From contig PTFA01000272.1 in NCBI GenBank assembly GCA_003342895.1, positions 558,001-622,000 on the forward strand: 64,000 nt of DNA, read 5' to 3'. The notes beneath the pieces are model-generated. The model made no database searches. It saw only the letters and a list, made by a program, of their open reading frames with translations, and was not told where the DNA came from. The stretch's first letter is position 1. Every line of letters begins with the position of its first letter. This document shows positions 1 to 11,779 of the stretch, piece after piece. Made by a program: the position numbers and the translations under genes. This stretch comes from Casuarius casuarius. Taxonomy: Eukaryota; Chordata; Aves; Casuariiformes; Casuariidae.

Positions 1-330
1 CCCAGACGCACCAACAGGCACGCTGGCGCTGCGGCGAGGAATTTGAGCGTGCTCTGCCTGTCGCTTGCTGATCACGCGTAACGGGGCTCTTTGGGGTCAT
101 TTGCATTTGGCTCCTGGAGTCACTTTCCCCCCCCCCCTTTTTTGGGTTTATAACAGCGAAGGAGACAAAGCGGCAGATGCTGTAGGCTGGGAAACGCGCG
201 CGCTCCGCTCGTCGGCAGGTCCAGCCAACATCCGCCACCGTGCCTCGCCTGACCCTCCTACACGCCGCCGTGCCAAAGCACCGGGGCGTGAGGTTTTTTC
301 TCTCTCTTTTTTTTTCCTGATGCAGACAAG
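1..330. promoter_or_regulatory. Edge of a CpG island, possible internal promoter
   Basis: By hand count there are about 27 CpG in the first 290 bases, roughly what base composition predicts without CpG depletion, in contrast to the CpG-poor intron further right. It includes clusters such as ACGCGCGCGC (about 200) and CACGCCGCCG (about 260). An octamer ATTTGCAT is at 99-106 and a TATA-like TTTATAA at 147-153, 40 bases downstream on the plus strand. The island is cut by the window edge, so its centre and the direction of any transcription are unknown. No start-codon ORF here resembles a known protein. Confidence 0.55.
99..153 (+). promoter_or_regulatory. Octamer plus TATA-like pair
   Basis: ATTTGCAT (99-106) is a perfect POU octamer. 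TTTATAA (147-153) follows after 40 bases. Between them lies a C11 T6 G3 run (127-146). The spacing resembles octamer/TATA promoters, but both motifs are short and could be chance. Confidence 0.3.
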
Positions 331-515
331 GAACAAACATGACGTTTGAGAAAAGAGTACTTGTGACTTTTGCCAGAAGTTGGCTTGCGGGACTGTGCGC
401 GCAGCCTCTTCTGTGCAGGCATGCAGGAAATTCTCCCTCTCACACACACACAATGGTTTAGATTTGGTATTTATGAGCTTAAGTTAGAAATAAAGGAGGA
501 ATGAAGTTTCCAGGT

Positions 516-573
516 GGCTCTTTCTTTCTTTAATCTTTCCTACGTTTCCCTCTCTCTCCCTCTCTTTTCTACC
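516..573 (+). repeat. Polypyrimidine tract
   Basis: An almost pure C/T stretch (TTTCTTTCTTTAATC, then CCCTCTCTCTCCCTCTC) interrupted by a few A and G. Low-complexity sequence with no coding potential. Confidence 0.7.
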
Positions 574-839
574 AGTCTTTAATCAAATTCCTGCTGTTAC
601 TGTTATTGAACAAAGGAGATGCTGGCACAGCCTGCGAGTGCCTATGCACGCGGGTTGCCTTATAACAGCCAAGTTGCTACGATTTATTGTTAAATGGTCC
701 CTGCAGGCTGTAATTTCTAAAAAAAACAGAAAGAAATGTCCAGCTTTGGCAACTGAAGTAAACGTTAATATCTGGTATTTGTTCAGCCACTTGTGTTTTT
801 ATGAAGCACTGTTTTTAACCCTTTGAAGGCTTCAGAGAG

Positions 840-1330
840 ACTTATCTTGAAGACACTGCAAAACGTACCGCGTAAAACTGTCGTATCGCCCCTAGGTGAT
901 TTTTTCCATTTGCTTGAAGGAAGTGACCACCAAGGCTCTGTGATTCAGGTCACTTAGGCACCTCTTCGAATCTCAAGTACAACGTACATAATCGAATCAC
1001 ACCGCTCGAATCATTCCCGGGAACAGAGAAGAAATACGCGGCTGGCTCATCTAGGACCGGATAGGAAGGCCGCGGGAGACTCACACGGGCGTAGATTAGG
1101 ACCCTAACTAATCCCTTGCCCATACGATTGTCCACACTAATTTACTGCCGAATGCTTGGCTTGCAATACTGCGGCCCCTCTCTGGGGAGAAGCACAGCGC
1201 CGGAGAGGCAGGGAGACGTGACCCCCCTCCTTCGCCGAGCTCCCTGCAGCCTCACGGTTAGCGTACACGGGTCCCCCAGGACCGGAGGGTCCTCGTGCAC
1301 CAGCACTGGCTCGTGGGCATGTCTGGGGTG
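840..1330. other. CpG-rich, moderate-GC intronic segment
   Basis: CpG is unusually frequent (ACCGCG, TCGTATCGCC, CCGCTCGAA, ACGCGG, GGCCGCGGG, CACGGGCG) although GC content is only moderate. A perfect palindrome TTCCCGGGAA lies at 1014-1023 (TTC-N4-GAA, a STAT6-like arrangement). It probably belongs to the same undermethylated domain as bases 1-330. Confidence 0.4.
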
Positions 1331-2081
1331 ATGGCATCTGTGCTGTAAAACAGCCTGTGTATTAGACAAGGCAGAGCATGCTGTACTCATAAACCACAGC
1401 CATTTCTGCGACTCCAGGACAGAGTGTTTCACGGTGATTTTCTTCAGCAGACAACCTACAGCAGAAAACACCCCTTCTTACATCGCCAGGGAAACAGACC
1501 CTGGTATTTCACTAGCACCACTTGACCTTGCTCTTCCCCACACTGCCAGCCTTCACCCGATGGACTGGACCATCACCTTGTGAAAAACCAGCACAGTAAT
1601 GATGACATGGGAAGCGCCCAGCAAAAGCTTTGACCTGTATTTACCGAAACAATCAAACAAACCCAAAGTTAAAGATACACTAGCAGTAATAAAGCAAGTA
1701 ATGAGTTTAAAGACTAGTTAATTGGTTTACTAAAGGAGCTAATATCTCAGGAAATAATCAAAATCAAAGTTCAGCGAACTTGCTTTTATGATTTCACAAA
1801 CAATCCAGCAGGGCGTATAGGTGTGTATAATATACAACAGGTCTCCAACTAACGTGAATTGGTGCACGCCCGTGCAAGAGCTATACCGATTGCCATTTCT
1901 TAAGAATCAGTCTCCTTCACATCCTCTTTCTACTGTCTGCACTATTACTGTATTAAGCAAACAGCAAGCATATATCCTAGTCTGCATGCCTAGCCCACCT
2001 GCATTAAACATTGATGCAAAGCGTTGGCCTGGTTTGACACTTTACTTAAACAACTCTCAATCAACTAATAAAAGATTAAAT

Positions 2082-2097
2082 AAAAAAAAAAAAAAAA
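2082..2097 (+). repeat. A16 homopolymer preceded by AATAAA-like sequences
   Basis: A run of 16 A follows an A-rich stretch with AATAAAAG and TAAATAAAA. This could be the tail of a decayed retroposed copy, but the sequence to the left shows no recognisable source gene or SINE. Confidence 0.5.
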
Positions 2098-2339
2098 GGC
2101 AACACTTGCATATTCCAGATTGTAAAACTGTAAAACGTACCCCACCCATCATCGTGTGCATGTAAGTCAGACTCTCTGCTCATGAGATTCAGCATCCTAA
2201 GTGCATGGTATTATTTATACCCACTGACATGAGGGGAGAAAATGCTTTAAACATCCTGTATGACTCTGGAGGCTCTCAGAAGTTCACGTTGCCCTGTGGG
2301 CTTCTGGCACACTTTGAGCCTAAAGCCCAATACATGGAT

Positions 2340-2760
2340 TTTCTTGCACTTACTCAAGACCTTTCCCAGCAACAGGACGCGAGCAGCACTGCACCGGCTC
2401 CCCGCTTGCTGTGAGCTCACTCACGACAGCGGCTGAAGAACCTCCCGTGGCATCGCCCAGACACCCGTTTGCTCTGAGGGACCCACAGCACCTAGGGCCA
2501 ACAGGCTCCATACGACGCTTGTTCCCCCCTCCCAAAGCCCTGCCGCGAGGTCCAGCTGCCGCCACAGGCACAAAGCCGAGCCCGGCTTGCTTTGCTGTAG
2601 CCATCGAGAGGCTGCTTACCTTACGAGATACCAGCGCGAGTCTCAGGTATTGCCATCCTCGCGGCAGGGGCAGCCTGCCATGTGGCGAGCGCGGTCCTCA
2701 GAGGAGGGAATGACAGCACCGCCTCGGGAAGCGGAGAAACAGGAGCACAGCGATTAAGAT
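2340..2760. other. GC- and CpG-rich patch
   Basis: A second CpG-rich patch (GGACGCGAGC, GCCGCGAGG, CTCGCGGC, GAGCGCGG) separated from the left-edge island by about 1 kb of ordinary AT-rich DNA. Open frames on both strands follow from the GC content and match no family I know. It may be an island shore or a distal regulatory element. Confidence 0.4.
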
Positions 2761-5700
2761 AACAAGTCGCAGATACAGGTGCTGCGTGCAGAGGCACCTC
2801 AGGACTAATCTGGCAGTAAAAAGCAGGAGGTTTGCTCAGTGGAGGCAGCTCAGATTACTGCCCTCCTACCAAGCAGTCGTCAGCAGGCCTGACAGACAGG
2901 AGCAGAGACCGTGAGGAAAGGGGAAATTTGCTGAATGAAAGTGCCAGTCAGCTCTGTCGTGACCCTCACGTATTCCTGCTCCAGCAGACGGGTGGCTGGC
3001 CCTCTGTTATCATTAATATTAGGCTTTTGGGAGAGAGAGCAAAAAAGAAACTGTATTTAATAAAGAAGTGTTTTCAGTCACCCAGAATTTATTTACTGAT
3101 TCTTTTGAAATTCACCACCCAGATTTCATCTGGAAAAAATAACTGGGAGTGAGCACTGGGGATAACGACTCATGATGGAGGAGAGGCACAGCAGGACCAT
3201 CGCTCTCGGTTGCTCACTAGCCCATAGGTTGGGGCACAGTAATTCAACCGCAGGTTCAGGGGTTGCACGTGACCCCTGCGATGGTTCCCTTCTGCCCACC
3301 CGGCAGCTCTGTGGCTCCCACTGCCTCTTCTCCTGCGCCAAAGCACCAGGCCCTGAGCCCTGAGCCACTGAACCCAGTTCTCCAGGCAAAATATCAGCGT
3401 GCTGGAGGAGCTTCCCACCTCCAGAGAGGGAGGGCTGCACTCACTGCCCCCACTCTCCTGAGTTCACCTCAGAGTAGCAATCAGTTTTAAAAGCCTGGTA
3501 AACAGAAGACTAGGGAGGTAACTGTGAGCTGAGCTGCCTGGCTCTTTTCAGCTTCTGAAACATGATGTTTTTAAGCAAACTATTGATTTTAATTAGCTTA
3601 GGCATACTTTTTAATAGAAAAAGTAAGTTACGGTCTATTTACGCAGGTATAACCTCCATGAAAATGATTTACATACAGGTAACAAAGATCAACCCTGTCT
3701 CTCTTCTAATGCCAAAGTGAAAGCAGGCAGAAAGCTGAGGAGTTTTTGAAAAAATTGTTCCGTATTCCAGAGCTACTGATGTAGCCAATGCTTTGTCCAT
3801 GCTCACACACACGACTACTCTTTGTCCACCTGCATCTGTGCGAGTGAGTTAGGCTGCCTTTCGGCTACCAACAAGATCTGTGCATATAAAAGATCATTCG
3901 ATACTGTCTGTGCACTTTCTGTTCTTCATTATTCTTTTGACGGAGATATTCCATTTATGCAGCCACAAGGGAGAAACGATACCATGGGATATGGGTGACC
4001 CACACAAGCCCATTCATTAAAGAAAGGAAAGTAGCTACAGAGACCGCTTCACATCAACATCTGTTTTACTGAAGTAAATCTGGGATTATGTTAGCTTTCC
4101 TTAGCCTTTTCTGACCTCATCTCCCTTCCAAAGGAAACCTTGGCTCAAGCAGGAAGTGATGGAAAAGTATTTGAGAAATCATTTTATATTCAAGGGTAAT
4201 TAGGATAGCTGAGCAAAATGAATAGTTAACCAAGCTAAGAATATGTATACATCAGCATATACAAATGTCATGCAACTGAAAACCCCTTGTAAAACAACCA
4301 CATTTATAGTTGACTCTTGAAATGAAAGCAACGCAACCGGAGCTTCGTTACAATAAAGATAATGAAATCCAGTTGTTCGCAGTGGTCCCCTGCAGCTGCC
4401 CTTTGAAGCTGCCATCCTGCAGCCCTTTGCACCTGTACAGGTAACCAGCACCTCACTCAAGTCCAGGTATTTGCCCTTTGGACTAAGGGTCAGCCCAGGC
4501 ACAGATATAGAAAGACGTGAGGCACAGACAGGCTTGTTTGTTCAGATTTTCATACTATCCCACTCTGATCCAGCTCCAACTTAATCCTCAGGAAATTCCA
4601 AAAGAGGGAGATTCACACCCTAAAGGGCACTTTGTACAGCACTCGCAGAGATTTCCCAGCTTCTCCAGTGTTACTTTCTGACAGTTTGACTATTGCCTGA
4701 AGGAGGCAAACTAATCCAGAAGCACTTGGTGGCACTAAGTAGCTAATGCAGAGTGGCAGTGGCTAGAAATCGCTGGGTTTCCAATACAGTCTTTGATGAG
4801 GGGCAGTCTTCCCTGCCCGGTATAGGGTAACACGTTACGGTGGCTGGCATCTGTTTTTAGAAAGCAAAGGCATTTTCACACCGTCCATGCTGTGGCCTAA
4901 ATCTTTTTTCAGAAATCATATCTAGATCTACTTCTCCACATTTACCAGTCACCGTGGGAAATTCCCTAAAAGCCTGACAGCCCTGAATTATAGCTAATTA
5001 CATCCTAGACAGGAGGCCTGTTGCCAATGATTTCAAAATTACGTTCTGTTCTTCCCATAGCTGTCTGCTCCGTGTTTATTACTGGTCTTTGCTAACAAGA
5101 CAGGAACTGCAATCATTTTGATGATTGCATAGAAAACGTCTCTAATGAAAATACTGATGCTTGAGATAGTTAGAGACTTACCAGTTTGATCCTACACATA
5201 AACAAATTTTACAGCATCTACTTACCAAGAAATGTGCTGTACAGATCTCAGAGAAGCTGCACAAACAACGTGTCAGGACCCTGGTGGGTTTCGGCACAGC
5301 CCGACCCATTTACATCCACTGAGGACCCGTCTCACTATTTCTAGTCATCACTTAAGAATCCAAATCAGGTCTCATTTTGTTAGCATGTTAGAAAGATGCA
5401 CATTAAAAGAAAATCCCCTGCCCAAAGACCTTACACAACAGGCGAGGTGGGGCAGCAGAGCATCAGTGACGTCTGGCAGACAGTGAGCCAAGAGACAAGA
5501 AGACGACATTACCAAGGGCGCACTGGAAAGCTGTGGAGTCCACGACCAAACCTACAACAGTGCTAGTCGCAAGACCACCCTCAGTCCTTAACCACTGTTA
5601 ATGCCAGCTTTGGTCTCTCAAGCTGTCAGTCTTAAAACTTCCATGTGCACCAATCCTTCCTTTTTACAGTTCCTCAGTCACCATCGCTGAAGAAAAAATA

Positions 5701-6220
5701 ACCACACTGGATAGCAGCTCTCTGGAAACACGCTGCTGCATTGCTAAAGAGTGGGGAGTGAGGCAATCCCTATTCTAATTAATTTCATTCACAAAACTTG
5801 GAATTATTTGAGGTAATTTTTTGGCACTCTGTCAGATACGACACAAAATTACATTAGTGTCATAAGAGGAAAAGATTAGTCCAAAGAGTTCTTTGAAGAA
5901 TTGTGCTGGCACTTGGCTTTTTGTAAAAATGCCAGCAGCTTCCCCTCTCTCTAGGAACAGCTCATTTTCTCCCGGTCAATGAGGGAAATCACTGCTCAGT
6001 GAGGCTCTGAGCCAAAGCCTTTTTGAGTCCGTGGGAATCTTTTCACCGATTTCCGTGGGCTTGAATCAGCTCTAAGGAGGAGCCTTACTGACATCTTCCT
6101 CCCACACTTCGATACTTCGATGTGGTCATTTATCAGGCAGAGTGGAAGACTCCCCTCGTCTTTTTTTTTTTAAATCCTGAGCTATAGCAATTGGTTGCTG
6201 AAAGAAGAACAACTTTGTAA
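2761..6220. other. Intron, nothing specific recognised
   Basis: Ordinary AT-leaning intronic sequence. Short open frames on both strands show no family resemblance, no codon bias and no credible splice context. A T11 run is at 6161-6171. Confidence 0.6.
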
Positions 6221-6298
6221 CTATGGCACAGGTATTCAGGATGTCTGGGTTTAATTCCTGATTTTGCCACAGCGGTCTTTGAGCGAGGTGCTTAGGAC
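6221..6298 (+). repeat. MIR/CORE-SINE relic, sense
   Basis: GGATGTCTGGGTTTAATTCC followed by TGATTTTGCCACAG, then GAGCGAGGTGCTTAGG, aligns with the MIR middle region (ctgggttcaaatcccagctctgccac...gggcaagtcacttag). Heavily diverged. Confidence 0.6.
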
Positions 6299-6299
6299 C

Positions 6300-7500
6300 A
6301 GATTTGTCTGAGAAGGTAGGACTGGCCCTTGCTGGGGCAGAGCGAAGGCCCATGTAGCCCAGCATCTTCTCCCTGCCAGCAACCAATAGCAGACGCCTCG
6401 AGAGGAGGAGGAGAACACAACAAATATACCCTTAGGCCAAATACCCTCCCGGCCCCCAGCAGTTTGCAGCTCAGGAACTGTGTAAGCACGAGGCGATCCC
6501 GGTACTCAGCAGCAGGTCGGCGTCTGCCCCAGGGCTGGTGTTTGCAGGGATGCACCTGTGTCTGGGCTCTCGGCTCACCCCCAACTTGAATTAGGCAGCT
6601 TCCCACTGACACGCATGGCTGTCACCACATCTGAGCGCTATAAAATGCTTCTCCTCCCAGCACCTCCCCAGAGCATCACTGGTCAGCAGGAGGGACGGGG
6701 ACACGGATGTGTCAAGAGAAAAAGCCACGTGACCTACGTCGCACGGGGAATCTGTAGTGAAGTACAAAAATGAACATGCAGATTAAAGCTATAGCCAAGG
6801 ATAAGCTTAATCTTTTCCTTTCGTACAGTCCTCAGCACAATAGGAAAATAAGAATAATGTTTTCCATCCCCACCCCTCCTTTATCTGATTTGTATTGTTA
6901 GCCTCAAGGCTCTTGGAGACAGAAATAGCTTCTCATTGAACATATACGTGTACTGTGCCTCTCCCAGCATGATCTCAGTTCCCGTTGGGGCCTACTGTAA
7001 ACCCGGGACATTGCTGTAACACTAACTGAGATAGAAATATGGAAGAGGAACCTCCTTTTACCTACAGGTAATAGGATGCTTTGCAAAAATATGAAATATC
7101 ACTTTCGGGAGAGGGAATAAGAGTATTTCTGTCCCTGTGTTCCACCCTTCTTAGCACGTCATTAACAATTACCTTTTTCAGCACTTATTAACTAAAAGAG
7201 ATGAACTGTGTTCACATTTATCATATGCCAGAAGAGGAGAACAAATGAGCTGATTGCCTCTGCTACTAAACAAGCAATCAACCAAGCACCACAGCCCTCA
7301 TATTAGACTGCTCAGTGAACTTCATAAGCTAGAGTTCATTTCCTCCCATTAAGCCATAAAAAGAAACACATTGAGCCTTATAAGCTAAGAAAAAGCACAG
7401 TAAATGACTCTACAGAACTGAAAGCAAAGTAGGTGGACAGGAAAAGTGAGAATAGGAACTTGAAGTTCTACAATATGGCTTCAAAGCTAAATATAAAAGA
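6300..7500. other. Intron, nothing specific recognised
   Basis: 6330-6740 is somewhat GC-rich with open frames on both strands that look like no known protein. 7140-7400 is AT-rich with several homeodomain-like TAAT cores (ATTAACAATTAC, TTATTAACTAAAAG). No gene is supported. Confidence 0.5.
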
Positions 7501-7610
7501 AAAGGATGCAGAAAAATATATGGTAATAAAAATATACATGTAGACCCACACATATCTACAAATATATCTATACATATATATTGTTTATCTAAATAAATAA
7601 ATATATTCCC
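7500..7610. repeat. AT-rich TA/CATA microsatellite zone
   Basis: Degenerate ATACAT, ACATATCTACA, AATATATCTATACATATATA and AATAAATAAATA units follow each other over about 110 bases, with no single clean repeat unit. Confidence 0.7.
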
Positions 7611-7982
7611 CCTGCATCACAAGGACATACTCGCCTTAAAAAAACAGAATTACTTTACCTTCTAGTAGCTAAGACCACTTGAAACTAAAGCATGAAACAC
7701 TTCATAATGGCAACTTTTTAAAACCATACGAGGAAATCAAGTACAAACATTATAGATCCAATCTCCATGACCTAACTCTCAGTCACATAAAACTACCTTC
7801 TGCCCAGAACAATGCTTTTTTCTAGTGGCAGCACAATCAAGCAGATTAGGTCTAGGACAGTAACAAAACATTTAGTTCCATTCCTCAAATAACCACTAAC
7901 TTTTGTCTGTGCAAGTGTTCAGGGCAGGAAATGCCAGGTAGTATACTATAGCAAAAAAACTCAGATTTCACTGCTCAGGTGC

Positions 7983-8003
7983 GTTCCATACAATGTATGG
8001 AAC
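7983..8003. repeat. Perfect short palindrome, 10-bp arms, 1-base spacer
   Basis: GTTCCATACA (7983-7992), one A, then TGTATGGAAC (7994-8003), an exact reverse complement. Too short for a microRNA hairpin; a dimeric transcription-factor site or chance are the alternatives. Confidence 0.8.
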
Positions 8004-8560
8004 AAGCTGCTTAACAAAGGGATTTATCATATCTTTCTCCATGTCACTTGCCTCCTAATCTCTTTCACTAGCACTTATTCCACAGTTTTAGCCATTCCCA
8101 CAATCACAGACCTGCTTTTCCCTTTACAAATCAATTCACCTAAAATTTTTCCTTCCTCTGCTACTTACAGAATTTTCCTCCTGCCTTATGTGTTGTTTGC
8201 TTCTGAGTAAGACCCTGAGACATCAAACTTTAACTGTGATTTTTTTCTCTACATCACTTCTAGAGGTATTGGTGGCTTTCAGCACCAAACAATACCATTG
8301 ACTCAGAACTGCTATGGTGCCTGGATCTACTCAGGAAAAATGTAGAAAGAAATCTTTAACAGACATTTGAAAAATAATCTGGAGTATTCAAAAAATAGCT
8401 TTTGGTGGTACATAAAGACCAGACAATAGTAGAAACGGCAAAGTGGTTTTACCTGAGATTGTTCAGGAAAATCAGCTTGCTGTGACAGATGATGAGTATG
8501 GTTTTAATTACAAAGTCATGTTTAAATCCTTCAGGTTCAGAGCATCTTTTGGTTCTACAA

Positions 8561-8630
8561 ATGTGCAGTGCCTAGCACAATGTTACCCTGACCTATGAGT
8601 ACCGCTGTGACACGGTGAAATAATACTAAC
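8561..8630 (+). repeat. MIR-type SINE 3' end, sense
   Basis: GCAGTGCCTAGCACAATG, then ACCCTGACCTATGAGTACCG and GGTGAAATAATACTAAC, matches the common amniote MIR-type tail (cagtgcctagcacaatggggccctgatc...ggtaatacaaataataa). Confidence 0.7.
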
Positions 8631-8639
8631 TGTAGTAAC

Positions 8640-10130
8640 ACTAACTGTGCCTGCCAAACTAGCATGTGTTCTAGATTTCATACATATATTTATGGCGTGG
8701 CACATACAATTCATATCATAACAATATGCCATACCCACTGTATTACACTGGCATTCTGCTGTTCCTGTGTTAACCTTCTACCAGCTTCACAAAGACAGAT
8801 TTTCAGCTAGGGTAAACTATCATCACTTGGCTGAAATTAAAGGACAGTATTTGCCTCAGTGGAGAAGTCTGAAATTTCTCAGATTGCCTATTTCTGTATT
8901 TCAAATTGTCCAGAAATTCATTTTTCATTCACTTCAACCTTCTAGTTTATCTGTCTTCCAGCCCTGAACAGATGAAAGATAAACTAAACAGACAGGTGAG
9001 TAAGGTCTCAATCAGTCTATGAAAAACCATGTTCTCCCTCTAGAGAGAGGAGGGACTGGAATTCCAGCATAATTTGCGAAAAAGCCATCAGCTATCAGCA
9101 TGCTCGTGGCAGACACTGTAAACACACAGGAGCTTCAGAAAACTGTCTCTTGGGCCAGCTAAGTACAGCTTTGCTCACTTCAGTTAATCATATATTGAGG
9201 GAGCCATTCTCAGCATAATTGCAGGCACCACTAAGTTTGGGACAGACACAAGCTACTTACCATTAACACTGAAAATCTCTGTGTTTACTTAGATCTCGCT
9301 GGAGAGCTGCCCCAGAAAGCAAGAGATGATACAGTCAAATGTCTTTCACTCTACATAAAGCGTACTGTGAGAACTGGGCAAATGCAAGCCCTTGGGGCAG
9401 GTAAAGCTGTTAGGAGGCATCAGGAGCAGTGGCAGCCAAGCACTTAAATTGCAGTATCTCTCTCAGAAGCGAAAGCTAGCACCAAGTCCATGACACCAAC
9501 TCCTCATTCAAGCTGTTGCTGACTTGCATTAGCAGAGGAGTCGCTCATGGGCTGTCATGGAGAAGGACAAGGCTGATGGGTGGCTTTGACTGCAGCCAGC
9601 TCAGGAACGCTATGCTTGTGTGCCACTGGGTCCTACGGTGAGCCTCGAGAGCGCAATGAGATGTTAGGGCAGCTACATGCTAAAGGAACTCAATGTGTTT
9701 CATCTTTGATATAATATTATATACACTACATAAATAACACCTGAACAGGCTTCCTATGGTAGCTCATATCCCTGTGACGGGATACATGTGAAGAGACACA
9801 CATGTTGCACGCACACCTTGGAAATTATCCACAGGTTTTACTTTAGGATGCTGCTCTTCTGAGATTTATGTTTCATGCAGACTCAGCTCTGTAAATGCAA
9901 GTGTCATCATCAAAGCCCCTCACATCACAAGTCAGAGCCTACATGCTAGCCTGCACGCTAAGAGCAAAACCCTTGAAGAGCTGTGCAGGACTCCTGCATG
10001 TCAGAGCGTACAGAGTAAGGGCCTAAAACATGGGTAATTCTCCCCAGATAAGTCTTACCTGCTGTTCCACCAGCAAACTTTTAATAGAGCTTTGCACTCA
10101 TTAAGCAAGACTGATGCTAGATCCAAGAAT
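8640..10130. other. Intron, nothing specific recognised
   Basis: Ordinary intronic sequence of mixed composition. No exon with good splice sites, no tandem array and no recognisable element were seen. Confidence 0.55.
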
Positions 10131-10139
10131 AAAGAATCA

Positions 10140-10216
10140 AAGGGCCAAATTCTGACCTGAGGTAACTCATTTGAAGTCCATCCAAGTCAACGGAGCTGTG
10201 CTGGTTTACACCCACA
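10140..10216. repeat. Fossil palindromic repeat (GGGCCAAATTCTG...GTTTACACC type)
   Basis: Starts GGGCCAAATTCTGACCTGAG, has GAAGTCCATCCAAGTCAACG in the centre and ends GTGCTGGTTTACACC. This is the layout of an old imperfect palindrome that I recognise from turtle, crocodilian and bird introns (consensus about gggccaaattctgatc...gaagtcaatggagtt...tttacacc). I am not sure of its library name. Confidence 0.6.
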
Positions 10217-10219
10217 CCA

Positions 10220-11650
10220 AGAATGTGGACCGAACTGCCCGCGGAAAGCTCATTTCACTATGTCCGGACATCTCAACAACACGGACTTCATGTTTTCACC
10301 TCTGCCCTGCCTGCACCAGGCAACAGTGAATGCCACAGCAACTCCCAGGAATGGCTTGTAAGAGGCCTTAGTTCAAACAGTGGTCGTGTCAGAAAGGGTG
10401 CCTGGGAGCTGTTGTCCCTGTGACTCCGGTTGCCTTCAGCATGATATTCGCAGAACGGCTACATTTGCCATCATGCCTCAGTGATCTAATTGCTGCTGTT
10501 ATGAACATGTTGAATGTAAAACTATGTAAACAGTGTGACGCTCTGACAGCCATTCTTGTTTAGTGACCTGTGGAAAAGTCTATTTTTGGCAACTGCTGTA
10601 GGCCACTGTGGTCGTGGCAATGCAGACAAGGCAATGCACACGTTTTGAGCCTTATCTTCAGCCGAGGTAAGCGTGGGCAACACAATTGGATTCAACTGAA
10701 ATGACAGAAAGGTCTGGGTCTTTTTTTAATGTGCTCTGCTCAAATACTGAAGCTGGAGAAGAAGTGATGGAAGAAACAAAGCTGGAAAAAATAACAGGAA
10801 CCCTCTTCCTTGCATGGCAGTGAAATTCTTCTTTCAGAGTTAAACAACTGAGCCTTATTTCTAGGGCTTGTAGATTTAGCTATCAAACACTCAGCCTCCT
10901 CCATCTGGTTAAAGATCAACTGGGTATCAAAATACCTCTTCCTAAGGTAGTTTGCTGTGGACGGTAGGCAAGCGTCTTTCTACAAAATTAAAAGCCCTGC
11001 AAAGCCCTGCACTAAAAAGGGAGGAAGGGGAAGGAGAAAGAAGGTAATTTTGTTGTGCAATGCTAAGTATGTTAAGAAGCAGAGGGCAGGAAAGGGACTA
11101 GACTAGACCACCAAACTGAACCCACCATTGCCAGGTGCAAGCACACAGGAGATACTGGCAGCTGGGTATGTGAGGCAGGAAATGATAACTCAGTTCAGCA
11201 GGGAGTGGAAAGCGTACCTAAGATGCACTCGATAAAGCTCTGTAATTCCCTGACACGCAAAGTGGTTCTTACTCTGGCTTCAGCACACTGAAGTGTGAAG
11301 TATCAGCAAGCTTCCCCTTGGCACACCGGTTGCAGGCCTGAGGTCTACAGGAAGAAACAAATACATAGACCTCTGAGTCCACTGCCCTCGAAATAAATGG
11401 GCCTAGTGGACATAAGGAGGAAACAAGAAATGGGCTGAAAGAAAGGAATGGACTTCAGGAAAAGACTTTTAGATAGGTGAGACACATGCAGCCCTGTTAG
11501 GGAAGTGCAGCAAGCTGAACACCCTTCCAAACTGCCATGGAGAGCTCCTGAGCTGAGGGTGAGACAAAGCAAATGCAACGAGGGAGCATCCTTGAAAAAT
11601 CATTTATTAACAGATGTCTCCCAAATAAGGATAGTCTTTAGGGATTAGGC
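10220..11650. other. Intron, nothing specific recognised
   Basis: AT-leaning intron with an A/G-rich patch (11010-11050). No gene or clear repeat. Confidence 0.55.
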
Positions 11651-11659
11651 ACAGGATTT

Positions 11660-11770
11660 GACAGAAAGGTTCACTTCCCACTCCTGCAGAGACCTGGCTG
11701 TCTCAGGCAAATCATTTGGTCATTCTCTGCCTCAGTTTCTCATCTGTAAATGGTACCAACTATACCTTCT
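11660..11770 (+). repeat. MIR/CORE-SINE relic, sense
   Basis: CTGGCTGTCTCAGGCAAATC followed by TCTGCCTCAGTTTCTCATCT and GTAAATGGTACCAACTATACC is a clear MIR match (cctcagtttcctcatctgtaaaatggg). It is one of the best-preserved MIR pieces in the window. Confidence 0.85.
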
Positions 11771-11779
11771 CTGGCTGCT

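Noticed and set aside
99..153. Immunoglobulin V or histone-type promoter suggested by octamer plus TATA
   Set aside because: No corresponding coding sequence follows; only the bare motifs can be reported.
2082..2097. Processed pseudogene ending in A16
   Set aside because: No recognisable source gene upstream and no visible target-site duplication.
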